Positions 12,701 to 24,707 of a stretch of 64,000 bases of DNA are shown here, piece after piece. Source of the DNA: Tilletiopsis washingtonensis. Its lineage: Eukaryota; Basidiomycota; Exobasidiomycetes; Entylomatales. Below the pieces are notes generated by a model. It worked only from the letters and a program-made list of their open reading frames with translations. It was not told the DNA's origin and did not search any database. The stretch spans positions 72,777 through 136,776 of the forward strand of contig NW_020312016.1 in NCBI RefSeq assembly GCF_003144115.1, given 5' to 3'. The position numbers and the translations under genes were made by a program. Numbering within the stretch: position 1 is the first letter of the stretch; each line of letters starts with the position of its first letter.

Positions 12701-12786
12701 TGATCGGCAAGAAGGAGAAGGAGAATGCGGGCAGCAGCACGCACACGCGCGAGACGAGCCATGCCTCGACTGCCTCTTCCGCCTAA
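8784..12786 (+). CDS. PhoD-like phosphatase
   Basis: Metal-dependent phosphatase of the PhoD superfamily, in the fungal branch with an N-terminal extension; substrate unknown. Thirteen exons, all in phase: 8784-9178, 10352-10554, 10780-10919, 10992-11044, 11105-11116, 11172-11204, 11260-11612, 11713-11820, 11883-11894, 11950-12076, 12145-12233, 12295-12602, 12664-12786; 651 residues. Visible motifs are NFRWAGHSCNGF, the metal-site string NMLDDHDLIDGFGTYP spread over four exons, and the distal SGDVHACGVG. Two exons are only 12 nucleotides (11105-11116 and 11883-11894), and both encode conserved core residues. The first intron is 1,173 bases and holds a 37-base G run. Intron 2 contains an assembly gap just before the acceptor. 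The last 50 residues are polar and lysine-rich with no domain. Confidence 0.92.
9714..9750. repeat. Homopolymer G run (37 bases) in PhoD-like intron 1
   Basis: Thirty-seven consecutive G on the sense strand within the long first intron. It could form G-quadruplex structure in DNA or pre-mRNA. The exact length is probably unreliable in sequencing. Confidence 0.85.
10759..10773. other. Assembly gap (15 N)
   Basis: Fifteen undetermined bases inside intron 2 of the PhoD-like gene, directly before CTGCAG, where the polypyrimidine tract of the acceptor would be. Given the homopolymer C runs before other acceptors here, a C run is a likely cause. It does not touch coding sequence in my model. Confidence 0.95.
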
Positions 12787-13213
12787 GCTGCACCAGGCTG
12801 CAATCATCGATCCGGATACCCCTTCTATGCGCCCAACGTCGGCGTGCGGACCACCGCCGCCCGCGTCCGCAAAGCTCTATGCCCTCCTGCCTCTCGTCTT
12901 GTTCGTCTAGCTTGTGCTGCGTCTATGTCTTGAATGTCTACTCTTGCATTTTGCAGCTGGTCTGGTGCATGCAGGAAATGTTGACGCTGCTGCCACGCAT
13001 CAACGGAGCTGCAATGACGAGGGCGCATCGAGGGAAGACGTGCGACAGCGGCGCGTGCAGAGCGCGAGATTGCGCCTTGTGCTCGCCTCGGCACTTGCGC
13101 CTGCACGGGCCAAGCGGCGCGCGTCTCGACTGCGAGTCGGCTGCCTTTCCACCACCACGCACCCGCCAGCCAGCAAGCGTCGCTTGCATCTCGGGCACGG
13201 GCTTTGCGGGCCG
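12787..13213. other. Intergenic region, PhoD-like 3' end to cystinosin promoter
   Basis: About 430 bases. It should hold the terminator of the upstream gene and the promoter of the downstream gene. I see no further gene and no clear TATA box. Confidence 0.5.
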
Positions 13214-13670
13214 ATGTCCTCCCTCTCGCTCCTCTCCGCCACGCTCGGCTGGGCCTACTTCACGCTCTGGTCCCTCTCCTTCTGGCCGCAGACGCTGCTG
13301 CTGCTGCGCCGCCGCAACCTCGCCGGCCTCTCGCCCGACTTTGTCCTGCTCAACACCCTCGGCTTTGCATGCTACAGCGCCGCGACACTGGCGCTCTGGG
13401 CCAGCAGCGCGGTGAGGCAGGCGTATAGAGAGAGACATGGAGAATGGCCGGGCACGCATGCAAATGATGTGAGTGGCCGTGTGGAGGCACGAGGAGCCGG
13501 CGTGGAGTGGCGGGGTAGGCACGCCAGCGAAGTGACCATGCGGGAATGAGGGCGAAGCAGCTCGCATCGTAAGACTACGCATGGGCGTGCCGCGCGCGAG
13601 ACGGACGCGCACATGGGCTCGCTTCGGCCCTGCTCGTGGCGAGGGCGCGAGTGGGCGGCTCGGCGGGCGC

Positions 13671-13703
<33 letters not shown>

Positions 13704-14765
13704 ACAAGCCGCGAGGCAGGTAGAGACGGACGCAGAGGCGACGTGCCTCGCTCGCTTGCACATCTCGCGCGCGGGTCTTGGGACAGCCGAAGAGGCAAGA
13801 AGGAGCCAAGCGTGCTTCGGCTCCCAAGGCTGCGTGCCGGCTCACACGCGGCGGGCATGTGGCAGGCAACGTGTGTGTGCGCAAGGCGAGCGCGCAGTGC
13901 GGGGAAGACAGTGACCGGGACCGGAGGCGGTAATCGCCGTTTGCTGCGATGATGCGCCGGGGCTCAACAGCGCCTCTCTCCCCCACAGGTCGCATTCGCC
14001 ATCCACGGTCTGCTCCTCTGTCTCGCGCAGGCGCTCATGGCGCTGTGCTTCCCCAAGGCGCCCGGACAGCACGTCGCCGGCTGGGCACAGGGCACGTTCG
14101 GCGTCTTCGTTGTGCTGCTCGCCGCCGCGACGGGCGCGGCGGCGGCGGCGACGCGCGCGTGGAGCTGGCTGGACGTGGTGTGGGTGTGCAGCTCCATCAA
14201 GCTCTGCATTACCATTCTCAAGTGGCTGGTGCGTCCTTTGCCTGCTCTGAGGCCTCTCTGCGTGGCTCACCCCTCTCTCCCCAGCCGCAAATCGCAATGA
14301 ACCACCGTCGTCGCTCGACGCGCGGCTTTGCAGTGACCAACGTCGTGCTGGACCTCGGCGGCGGCCTGCTCTCGCTGGCGCAGCTGGCCGTCGACGCGCG
14401 GATTGCGGGCAACTGGAAGGGCGTGCTGGGCGATCCGGGCAAGATGTGAGTCTGGTGCGCGCGGTGAGCAAGAGGAGCAAAGCTGACGTTGGCCTCCCTT
14501 CCTCGCCCTCCTCCCTTCTTCCAGCGGCCTCTCCCTCCTCACCCTCCTCTTCGACGCCATCATCATGTGGCAACACCACGTGGCATTTGGAGCCGCCATT
14601 GTGCCTGCCGAGGTGCGTGGGGCATGGGGGCCGGCTGCGAGAGCACGAGCGCACGCTGACCGTACCCGCGCACACCAGGGCGCACTCAACTATGCGCGCG
14701 GAGAAGCGCCGCAAGAGGAGCGTGCTGAGGACGAGGAGCGGCCGCTGCTTGGATCGCGAGCCTGA
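13214..14765 (+). CDS. Cystinosin-type transporter (PQ-loop family)
   Basis: Proton-coupled cystine exporter family of lysosome/vacuole membranes (yeast Ers1). Five exons in phase: 13214-13468, 13989-14228, 14285-14445, 14525-14612, 14679-14765; 276 residues. Several hydrophobic segments fit the seven-helix PQ-loop fold. The family signatures are FVLLNTLGFACYSA, HANDVAFAIHG at the exon 1/2 junction, and PQIAMNHRRRSTRGF-x-VTNVVLDLGGGLLSL (second PQ loop). The C-terminus DEERPLLGSRA contains an acidic dileucine motif, a classic lysosome/vacuole sorting signal. Intron 1 is 520 bases and carries a (GT)n microsatellite. The gene ends 194 bases from the convergent RVB1 gene. Confidence 0.92.
13672..13702. 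repeat. (GT)15 dinucleotide microsatellite
   Basis: Uninterrupted GT repeat inside intron 1 of the cystinosin-type gene. Confidence 0.95.
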
Positions 14766-14838
14766 GGGGCCGTCCTTGCCGCTCGAGACGTCTGGCCGCC
14801 GCTGCTGCCCGCACTGCTCTGCCAGTCCTGGTCCTTCA

Positions 14839-17713
<2,875 letters not shown>

Positions 17714-19692
17714 CTAGTCCTCGTCGAAGCTGCAGAATGTCGCTGATCAGCTTTCCGCTAGTCTCTCGCTCGCGCGTTTCGCTCTCCTTTTCCTCTATGC
17801 GCTCGACCGTAACTCACGGATTCTCCACATAGCTGAGATCCTCATCGTCGCTCTCCTCCTCCTCCTTGCCTTTGCCCGCCGCTCCCTCCGTCTTCATCTC
17901 CGGCTCGTCGTCCCTCATGCGCTCCTTGCTCGCCGCTCGCGGACTGATCAGCCCGCCGCCTTCTCGTCCCTCCATGCGCTCCACCGCATTGCGGCCCGTC
18001 GCTGCCGCTGCCGCTCCTGCGCCTGCACCAGCAGCCGCACCAACTCCGACTGCGGCAGGCGTGGGTGTCGCAGGCTTGCTGTTGTCCGTAATGCGAATCG
18101 GCGCACGTCCCACGTCTCCCCACCCAAGTTCCTCCTCTTCCTCCTGCTTTCTCTGGCTCGCCCTCGCACCCGTTGCCGCAGCGGCACCGGCGCCAGACGA
18201 GGCAGCGCTGCCGTAGCGACTGGCAAACGTGCCGGGCTTGGCGCCCATGACGCGATCGCCGCGGCTCGGCGCAGCAGGCAGCGGCGTGCCTTCGCGTGCG
18301 AGCAGCGCCGCGAGCTGCGAGTCGGAGAGAGGCGAGGGATCGTGGTCGTAGCGCGGCGAGGCCGAGGCCGTGCGCGCCGGAGGCTGCGCGGCGTACGGCG
18401 ACGAGGCCTGCGGCGTGGAAGAGGAGGCGCCGCCATTGGCGCTGCCGCTGTTGCCGCTGGCGTTGGCGGTGGCGGCGACGACGCGTTGCTTGAGCATCGA
18501 GAAGGTCGATGCGGCTTTGGCGAAGCCGACTGTCACCCGTGGCCGAGCGACAAGGAGCGGTCAGCGTCAGCGTCGCTTCGTCCATCCCTCCCTCGTTGCC
18601 ACACGCTATGCCCTGCCAGACCACTGACTCACCTTCAGCTGCGCGATTGATGTCCTCCTGCCACTTCTTTGCCTCTTCAGGACCCGGCCAGGCGCCTTGG
18701 CGCGCCTGAGGCTGCTGCTGCTGCTGCTGGCCCCACTGCTGTTGCGGTTGCTGGCCGTACTGCTGCGGCGGCGGCGGCGGCTGGTTCCACGACTGCTGCG
18801 CCTGTGGCTGCGCGCCCGGCGTCTTGCGCACTCTTGGCTGGTAGCTCAACGGAGCATCCGCATAGCTCCGGCCCGTGCCCTCGAAGAAGGGCCTCTCCGG
18901 CTCGGTGCTGCCGCCAAAGAAGGAGGCGGCCGTGGCGGCTGCGCCGCCGCCGCCGCGCTGGCCGCCACTGCGGGGAGCGGGAGAAGACGAGGCGAGGGAG
19001 CGGGCGAGGGCGGCATCGGCCTCGACTTGCGAGAGGGCAGGCGGTGGAGCGACGTAGTTGGGGTCGGACATTGAGAGGAGGGCGTTGACAGCTGGCGCGA
19101 ATAAGAGTCAGCGGACTGCTTGCAGAGGTGAGAGCAGGAGCACCTGAGCCCAGGCAACGAGCAGGAGAGCAAAGCAGAGAGACCAGATGCGGCAGCGAAG
19201 CTGAATCCAGCCTGTCTCCCCACGATACCCCCTCGACGACGCCATACCGGGGCATGCCGCCGTCCGCCGCATTGGCTCGCGCGCCTACTCACTGGCCTCG
19301 ACGCCGCCGCCACTGGCCGCGCGCACAGCGCGCACCGTGTCGGCGTCAAAGTCGGGGAACATGCTGCGTATGTGTGCGACCTCTGCGTCTTCCGGCGGCG
19401 GCTGCGCCGCCGGAGGCGCAGCGGCGGGCGGTGCGGTGGTGGCGGCGCGAGGAGAGGAGGGCGAGAGAGTGGCAGGCGAGTCATGCGCGTCTGTGACTGT
19501 CGCCTTGGTGCTGAGCGGTGCGAGTGCTGGCGATGCCGCCTTGGCTGTGCTGCTCGCCGTCGCGGGCGCAGCAGGCGCAGCGGGTGCACCGCCAGCCGAG
19601 GCACTTGCCGGCGAGTCGTCGAGCGCATCGGCCAGCGCACCGAGATCCAGCGCGGGCGTGGAGCCGCTGCTGGGCGGCGGCACAGAGGACAT
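17714..19692 (-). CDS. CUE-domain ubiquitin-binding protein (Cue5-like)
   Basis: Likely ubiquitin-binding adaptor. Exons on the minus strand: 19692-19293, 19091-18633, 18529-17818, 17729-17714; 528 residues. The CUE domain (about 104-148) reads HIRSMFPDFDADTVRAVRAA ... VNALLSMSDPNYV and is split by intron 1. A Pro/Gln-rich region with polyQ follows, then FFEGTGRSYADAPLSYQP. An EEEEELGWGDV segment puts W-x-x-V at 423-426 behind a glutamate run, the pattern of an Atg8-interacting motif as in the yeast ubiquitin-Atg8 adaptor Cue5. The last exon has only 16 nucleotides: a donor GTGAGT at 17817 and the acceptor CTGCAG before 17729 replace a TGA read-through stop and give the ending YVENPFDED. The CUE assignment is firm; the autophagy role is inferred. 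Confidence 0.88.
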
Positions 19693-19984
19693 GGCGAGTG
19701 AGGAAAGACCGGTGGTGTGGTCGGGAGGCAAGGAGTGGGGCGCACCAGGCAGGCAGAACGAGACGAGGCGGTGCAGCGCGTCGGAGTTGGTGCGCTGGCG
19801 CCAGGAACGCACGGGGCACCGCTCCCACGCCTCTGGTGCCGAGCCCGCCCCGCCTCACTGCCCTCGCGAAGCACAGGCAGCAGCGCCAGCGCACACACAG
19901 CAGACGAGCAGCAGTGGCTTGTTGGTGGCATTAGCGAGAGCATTGCTTCGTGGAGTAGTATACAGAGGTGCGCGTCTTCGTCGC

Positions 19985-22900
19985 TCAGCCGTCGCGCAGC
20001 ACTGGCGTGCCGGGCGCGCTCGTCATGCTCGCGACGCTGGCGCGCTCCGAGCGCAGCGCTGGCGACGCAAGCAGATGATGAGGAGCTGCCACAAGCCGCG
20101 GCGCACCACGTTCGGGACTGGCGACCAGTCTGCCAGAGATCGGTCGAGTGATGCCCGCGAGAGAGAGCATCTGCGGGCTTGCTCTGCTCGCCACAGACGG
20201 CGGCGACGCAGCGCCGGGCCAGGCGTTGAGCTCCGTGCCGCCAGAGATGCGCAGCCCGGGGCGAGCAAGCAGCGTGCCGTCGTCGGACGTCTGTGCATGC
20301 TGCGAGCGCGACGGCGGCACGGGCCACTCGAGCGCCGCGAGTCCTTCGGGCGTCGTGGCGAGCGAGGTGCGGTCGTCGACGGCAGAGGGAGGGGCAGCGG
20401 CAGAGGTGGAACGAAGAGGATCAAGTCCGAGGACGGTGGACGCCTCGTCCTCCTCGTCCGAGACACCAGAGGCGGCAGTGTAGAAGCTGCTGCGCGAGTC
20501 GAGCGGCGGCACTGACGACGGGGCGGGCGAGAGGGTCCGCGGAGCCGCAGCGGCGGCAGCGACGTCCGAGACTCTGCGTGCCGGAGGAGCAAGAGCAAGC
20601 TGCACCGCCCGGCTCGTGTACGGGCCCGACGAGATCGAGACGCCTCGGAATGGCTCCTCTCGCAGTGCCCAGTCCTTGCTCGGCGCCTTCGTGTCCGCTC
20701 GAGGCTCTTCGCCCGACTGCTTCCTCGTCGGCGAGCGCACCTCACCGTCTCCCTCCGCGAGGCCCACCAGCGCCAGTCGCGTGGCGAGCAGCGGATCGTT
20801 GAGCTTCTTGCTGGCGTACGCCGCAAGGCGCTTCTCCTCGCGCTGCCGCTCGCGCTCCGCACGCCGCTTCTCGCGCTCCGCCTGTTCGCGCCGGCGTGCC
20901 AGCGCCGCTTCTTCGCTCGTGGCGTATGAGGGACGAGTGCGCGCGTGAGGACTGGTCCTAACAGAGGAAAGCGCAGCGGTGTGGCTGGCGTCGACGTCGG
21001 GCGCGGCAGCATCTGCGTCGTCTGCTGCCGCGGCTGCCTGCAAGTTGCCGCTCCTGCTCGGGCGCAGGGTCCGCGCCGGGCTCGGCGTGGCAGCCGGCAG
21101 GCGAGCAAGGCGACGTTTCGGCGACTTGGGCGCATGAGCCTGCGAGGGAATGCCGGCGAGCGGAAGCAGTGGCGGCACTGCCGCTGCGCTGCCCCAGAGG
21201 ACGTTGAGATTGCTGTCCATCGGCGAGCTCTTGGATCGGCGGATGCGCTTGGATGGCGCCTTGCCGAGTCGTGCTGCTTCGGCGAGCGCCTCTTGCGTCA
21301 GCTGCGCCGGGAGCGGCGGGCATGCCTTCGAGAGGCTGAGCGAGCGTGACAGCTGCGCTGTTGCCTGCGAGCCATCGCCCAGCGTCGGATTGGAGTTCCT
21401 CCGAGTCCGTCGTGTCCACTCGGCCACACGCGCAGTCCCCATCGGCACGGCCGCCATTCGACGAGCGTGCGACACTTCGGCGCCGAGTGCGCTCACGTCC
21501 GTTGCGCCTGCTTCGCTGCCGTGTGCACTGAAGCGCTTGGAAGCTGCCGTGCTGGCGCGCTTGCTGTGCAGTGAGGGAGCGACGACGCTGTCGCGTGGCG
21601 ACATTGGTGGCGACGAACTGCGGTCGATCTGCGAGCTGCGCTTCTCCCACTGCTCGCGGAACTGCTCCGCATCGAAAGGCAGCGGCGGCTCAAGCACGTC
21701 CGTGCTGCTCTTCTTCTCCAGACACGGCGACGCAGAGCGCGCAGTCGGCGGGCGAAAGAAGAGCTCCTCGTCGGCCGCGCCCTCGGTCGTGGAGACAACG
21801 AGGCGACGCAAGCCGATGATGGGCGTGTCGACGCCGTCGTCGGTCGAGATGAGACTGTATGGACGGCGCGTGAGATCGAGAGGACTGTCGAGTGGCACGG
21901 AGAGGTAGGAGGTGTTTGCATCGGGCAACTGCAGCGCGAGGTCGACGGGTGCCAGCCGTGGCGAGCCGAGCGCAGCACCGGACTCGACGACACGAGCGGC
22001 GTGCGGCTGCTGCACGTCCAGGCCGTGCTCAATGCCCAGTCCGAGGCCATCGGCAAGTCCGGTGGCGTCGAGCAGCTCCGTTCGTGATGGGACGCCAGCG
22101 TTTGGCTCGCCAGTGGCGGCGCCGTGGTGCTCCGCAGTACGCGCTGCGGTCGAGCGCCGGCTCTGCGCCCTCGACTTTGACTCGAGACTGGTCCGCGTCG
22201 AGCTCTGATCGCTAAGGATGCCGGCCTCGTGCAGCAGTGCCTTTGGGTCCATCGGGCCCGCGAGGTCCGGCGTGTCCAGGAAGCGCGGCGGTGGCGGTCT
22301 TCGCCACGCCGGCATGGCAGGCGCCGCTTGCACGCGCAGCTCGCTCTCGGGCGAGCGAGCAAGCACGGCAATCTCCTGGCCCTGCTCATTGTCTACGCGC
22401 CGATGCGGCTTCCACGCCTCGATCTCGGGCGTCCGTGGTGGACTGGGGCCTCTTCCGTTGCGCAGGCGCAGGCTGAGCTTGCGAGCGGGACCGCCCATGC
22501 GTGCGGACTGCCGTAGCGGCGCCGTAGCTGGCGTCGGCTGCGGCACTTGTGAAGAGCCGCTGAAGGGCGGCGCTGAGCCGGACGAGGTATGTGCTCGGCG
22601 ACCCAACGACATGCGTCGGACACGCTGCGAGAGCGCTGCCACGCCGGTGCTGCTCTGCGAGCGCACCGAGGCGTGTGAGGCTGGCGCATCTGAAGCATGC
22701 GAGTCGGACCAGGGCGTCGCCGTGGCGTGCGAGTCGGACCTGGGCGTCGCCGTGGCGGGCTCGTGCGCAGCGACGGGCGCGGGCTCGTCGCTGCCCACGA
22801 AGAGCGCACCCAGCCGCCCGGCGAGACTGTTTGTCCGGCTGCGAGCATGATGTGGGTGTCGTGGCGACGAGGCATGTGCAGGTGACGTGGCGCCGAGTGA

Positions 22901-23359
22901 CGCGGGAGAGGCAGCAGCCGATGCAGCGGACGATAGCCCTGGCGGCGAGCGCAGCGGCAGCTCGATGAGCGGTACGGAGCGCGAGCCCTTGTGCGACGGC
23001 CGAGGCAAAGGTGCAGTGGACGCGGCTGCGGCGTAGTCGGTAGCGCGCGTGATGTGCTGCACCGGGATGGCATCGTAGTGCGAAGAGGAGGGCTCTGCAT
23101 GCACCGATGCGGAGCGACCATGCGCTGATGGTCCAGCCGAAGGGCCAGCGGCGACGGCGGCGGCGGCAGCGCGGCTCCTGCGCGTGGAGAAGAAGCGGGC
23201 GAGGCCGGACGGCGCCGAGCTGGGCGGGCCGGCAGCTGCGGCGGCCGAGGAGGATGGGGACAGTGCTGGGCCCGGCGCCGCACTGCTGCCGGCCATGGCG
23301 CTGCGGGCGCCGCCGTCGCGCCCGCCGCGTGCGAGCGAGGGGCGGCGAGACAGCGGCAT
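19985..23359 (-). CDS. Long Ser/Ala/Pro-rich disordered protein, unknown function
   Basis: A single uninterrupted frame of 1,124 residues from the ATG at 23359 (MPLSRRPSLARGG); in-frame ATGs up to 23470 are possible. No domain is recognised. It is mostly low-complexity Ser/Ala/Pro with many basic-serine patches of the type RRxS (RRMSLGRR, RKLSLRLR, RSRTNSLAGR) that look like basophilic kinase sites. One short charged coiled coil, RRREQAEREKRRAERERQRE, lies about 85 percent along, followed by KKLNDPLLATRLALVG, the most conserved-looking part. The imperfect repeat ATATPRSDSHATATPWSDSH is visible. A single-exon gene of this length is unusual beside such intron-rich neighbours. Coding status rests on the long open frame and its codon periodicity. 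Confidence 0.75.
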   Translation of the reverse strand: MPLSRRPSLARGGRDGGARSAMAGSSAAPGPALSPSSSAAAAAGPPSSAPSGLARFFSTRRSRAAAAAVAAGPSAGPSAHGRSASVHAEPSSSHYDAIPVQHITRATDYAAAASTAPLPRPSHKGSRSVPLIELPLRSPPGLSSAASAAASPASLGATSPAHASSPRHPHHARSRTNSLAGRLGALFVGSDEPAPVAAHEPATATPRSDSHATATPWSDSHASDAPASHASVRSQSSTGVAALSQRVRRMSLGRRAHTSSGSAPPFSGSSQVPQPTPATAPLRQSARMGGPARKLSLRLRNGRGPSPPRTPEIEAWKPHRRVDNEQGQEIAVLARSPESELRVQAAPAMPAWRRPPPPRFLDTPDLAGPMDPKALLHEAGILSDQSSTRTSLESKSRAQSRRSTAARTAEHHGAATGEPNAGVPSRTELLDATGLADGLGLGIEHGLDVQQPHAARVVESGAALGSPRLAPVDLALQLPDANTSYLSVPLDSPLDLTRRPYSLISTDDGVDTPIIGLRRLVVSTTEGAADEELFFRPPTARSASPCLEKKSSTDVLEPPLPFDAEQFREQWEKRSSQIDRSSSPPMSPRDSVVAPSLHSKRASTAASKRFSAHGSEAGATDVSALGAEVSHARRMAAVPMGTARVAEWTRRTRRNSNPTLGDGSQATAQLSRSLSLSKACPPLPAQLTQEALAEAARLGKAPSKRIRRSKSSPMDSNLNVLWGSAAAVPPLLPLAGIPSQAHAPKSPKRRLARLPAATPSPARTLRPSRSGNLQAAAAADDADAAAPDVDASHTAALSSVRTSPHARTRPSYATSEEAALARRREQAEREKRRAERERQREEKRLAAYASKKLNDPLLATRLALVGLAEGDGEVRSPTRKQSGEEPRADTKAPSKDWALREEPFRGVSISSGPYTSRAVQLALAPPARRVSDVAAAAAAPRTLSPAPSSVPPLDSRSSFYTAASGVSDEEDEASTVLGLDPLRSTSAAAPPSAVDDRTSLATTPEGLAALEWPVPPSRSQHAQTSDDGTLLARPGLRISGGTELNAWPGAASPPSVASRASPQMLSLAGITRPISGRLVASPERGAPRLVAAPHHLLASPALRSERASVASMTSAPGTPVLRDG

Positions 23360-24028
23360 GGGTGAGGGGGTGATGGAGAGAGAGGAAGCGCCAAGCCTCG
23401 ACTCCACAAGACAAAAGACGCGCCGCGCGCCCGGCCGAGCGGTCCGACCGCACCACGACGCGCGCCGCACCGCCTCATCAGCGCCGCACGCGCCGTTCTC
23501 GAGACGCTAAACCGATCCGGCGCCGGCGCCATGGCTTGATGCCTGAGAAGAGATGCGTGCACAATGTCGAAGCCACTCTATGCGAGCTGTGACGGCAGTC
23601 CCTCGGCGCTCACTCGTCACGCCAACACACAGGAGCACGGAATTTTGCGCAGGCGGGACGCAATAGGCGCAAGACGAACAGGAATAGCGTCGCAAAAAGT
23701 GGCACGCATGCACTTCCATTCCTACTCTCAGGCGCGCTCGCATGTACAGAGCCGCAGCCGTAGTGTGATGCGGCAACAGCTCGCCTATGTAGATAGCACG
23801 TAGAAGAGAGCCTGGAGCGGCATGCCGCGGGGCCATGAGAGCGAAACAGGCCGAGCGCGGTGAGTCGGCGCTGCAGGCGCCAAGGTGGGTGGCTTGCGAG
23901 GCCGGGTCGACGAGAGGCCCGGCTGAGGAGCGAGCGTCGGTAGCCCGACAGCCGCGAGTGCGAGTGCGCGCCGGCGTTCTAGACTGGCACGGCTTTGATG
24001 TCGCTGCGGCATGGGCGACCGACCGCAG
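23360..24028. other. Intergenic region between the disordered-protein gene and CDC26
   Basis: About 670 bases between two minus-strand genes. Short frames exist but none has a family signature. Composition is somewhat less GC-rich than the genes around it. Confidence 0.5.
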
Positions 24029-24274
24029 CTAGGCCGCACCATGGATGCGCTCATTCGCGCTCGCCGCAAAGCGCTGTCGCTCAGCAGCATCGGCAGGATG
24101 CTCGCGCACGCTGCCGCTCTCTTCATCTTGTGCTCCAGCCGCGGCGGCAGCAGAGGCGTCGCTGCCGCCCGGCGAGGCGGTCTCGCGAGGCACGATGGCC
24201 TTGTGCCGCTGCGCGCGCAGCTCATCCACGTCGGCGCTCGTCAGCTCGAGGGCGGTGGGCGGGCGGCGGATCAT
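24029..24274 (-). CDS. CDC26: Anaphase-promoting complex subunit Cdc26/Hcn1
   Basis: Small subunit that stabilises Cut9/Cdc16 TPR subunits of the APC/C ubiquitin ligase. A single exon of 81 residues. The N-terminus MIRRPPTALELTSADVDEL matches the invariant family start (fission yeast Hcn1 begins MLRRNPTAIQLTAEDV as I recall it), which inserts into the Cdc16 TPR groove. The rest is polar and alanine-rich and ends ASANERIHGAA. Length fits the family (about 70-125). The ATG at 24274 is fixed because the conserved motif starts at the initiator Met. I found no additional exon. Confidence 0.85.
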   Translation of the reverse strand: MIRRPPTALELTSADVDELRAQRHKAIVPRETASPGGSDASAAAAAGAQDEESGSVREHPADAAERQRFAASANERIHGAA

Positions 24275-24625
24275 GGCTAGGATAGGCGTGTGTCAGCGCA
24301 AGCGAGCAGACCACCCTTGCCGTAAGCGTGCGCAGTCAGAAGCGAGGGAGAAGCGATGAGAAAGCGAAGGAGAAGGGCACAGCACGGAGACAGCGGCGCA
24401 AGCGCTGCCGAGAGCGGAGGCGCGCAGCTGCGGCACATGCGATGCGGCGACGACGAGCGGGCGGGGCCCTGCATCATGGAGCGCAGAGCTACGCACTGGG
24501 ATGCCAGCAGAGGCGATCTTGGCGGGGTGGTGGTCGGGAGCCAAGGCGCGGCGCGTGCGCCACGAGACCAACACCTCGCCGCCGCGCCGGGCAAAAAGCA
24601 GCCCCCGCGCCCCGCGCAAAAAGCA
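24275..24625. other. Intergenic region, CDC26 promoter to tRNA-Thr 3' end
   Basis: About 350 bases containing the CDC26 promoter and, at 24618-24622, the T5 Pol III terminator of the tRNA gene (minus strand). No gene is seen. Confidence 0.5.
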
Positions 24626-24707
24626 TGCCCCCAGGCAGAATCGAACTACCTCCTCAGTATGGCATACTATGTACTAGTACCGTATTCTACCGTTAAACTA
24701 TAGGGGC
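24626..24707 (-). tRNA. tRNA-Thr(AGT) with an 11-base intron
   Basis: Minus strand, 5' end at 24707. The acceptor stem GCCCCTA pairs with TGGGGGC, the T arm is GGTAG-TTCGATT-CTGCC, and the D-arm/A box is TAGTTTAACGG. Anticodon stem CGGTA pairs with TACTG (one G-T), giving loop C-T-A-G-T-A-[intron CATAGTATGCC]-A, so the anticodon is AGT after T33 and the intron sits at the canonical 37/38 site. Discriminator A. A T5 terminator follows within four bases. A Gly(GCC) reading was considered but does not fold. A sharp composition change begins directly upstream of this gene, at 24708. Confidence 0.75.

Noticed and set aside
17814-17818. TGA at 17816-17814 as the end of the CUE protein
   Set aside because: It is part of a GTGAGT donor, and a 16-base exon completes a plausible acidic ending.
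24626-24707. tRNA-Gly(GCC) using the internal TATGCCATA
   Set aside because: The anticodon stem would be only three pairs and 14 bases would be unexplained; the Thr(AGT) fold with an intron at 37/38 fits all arms.
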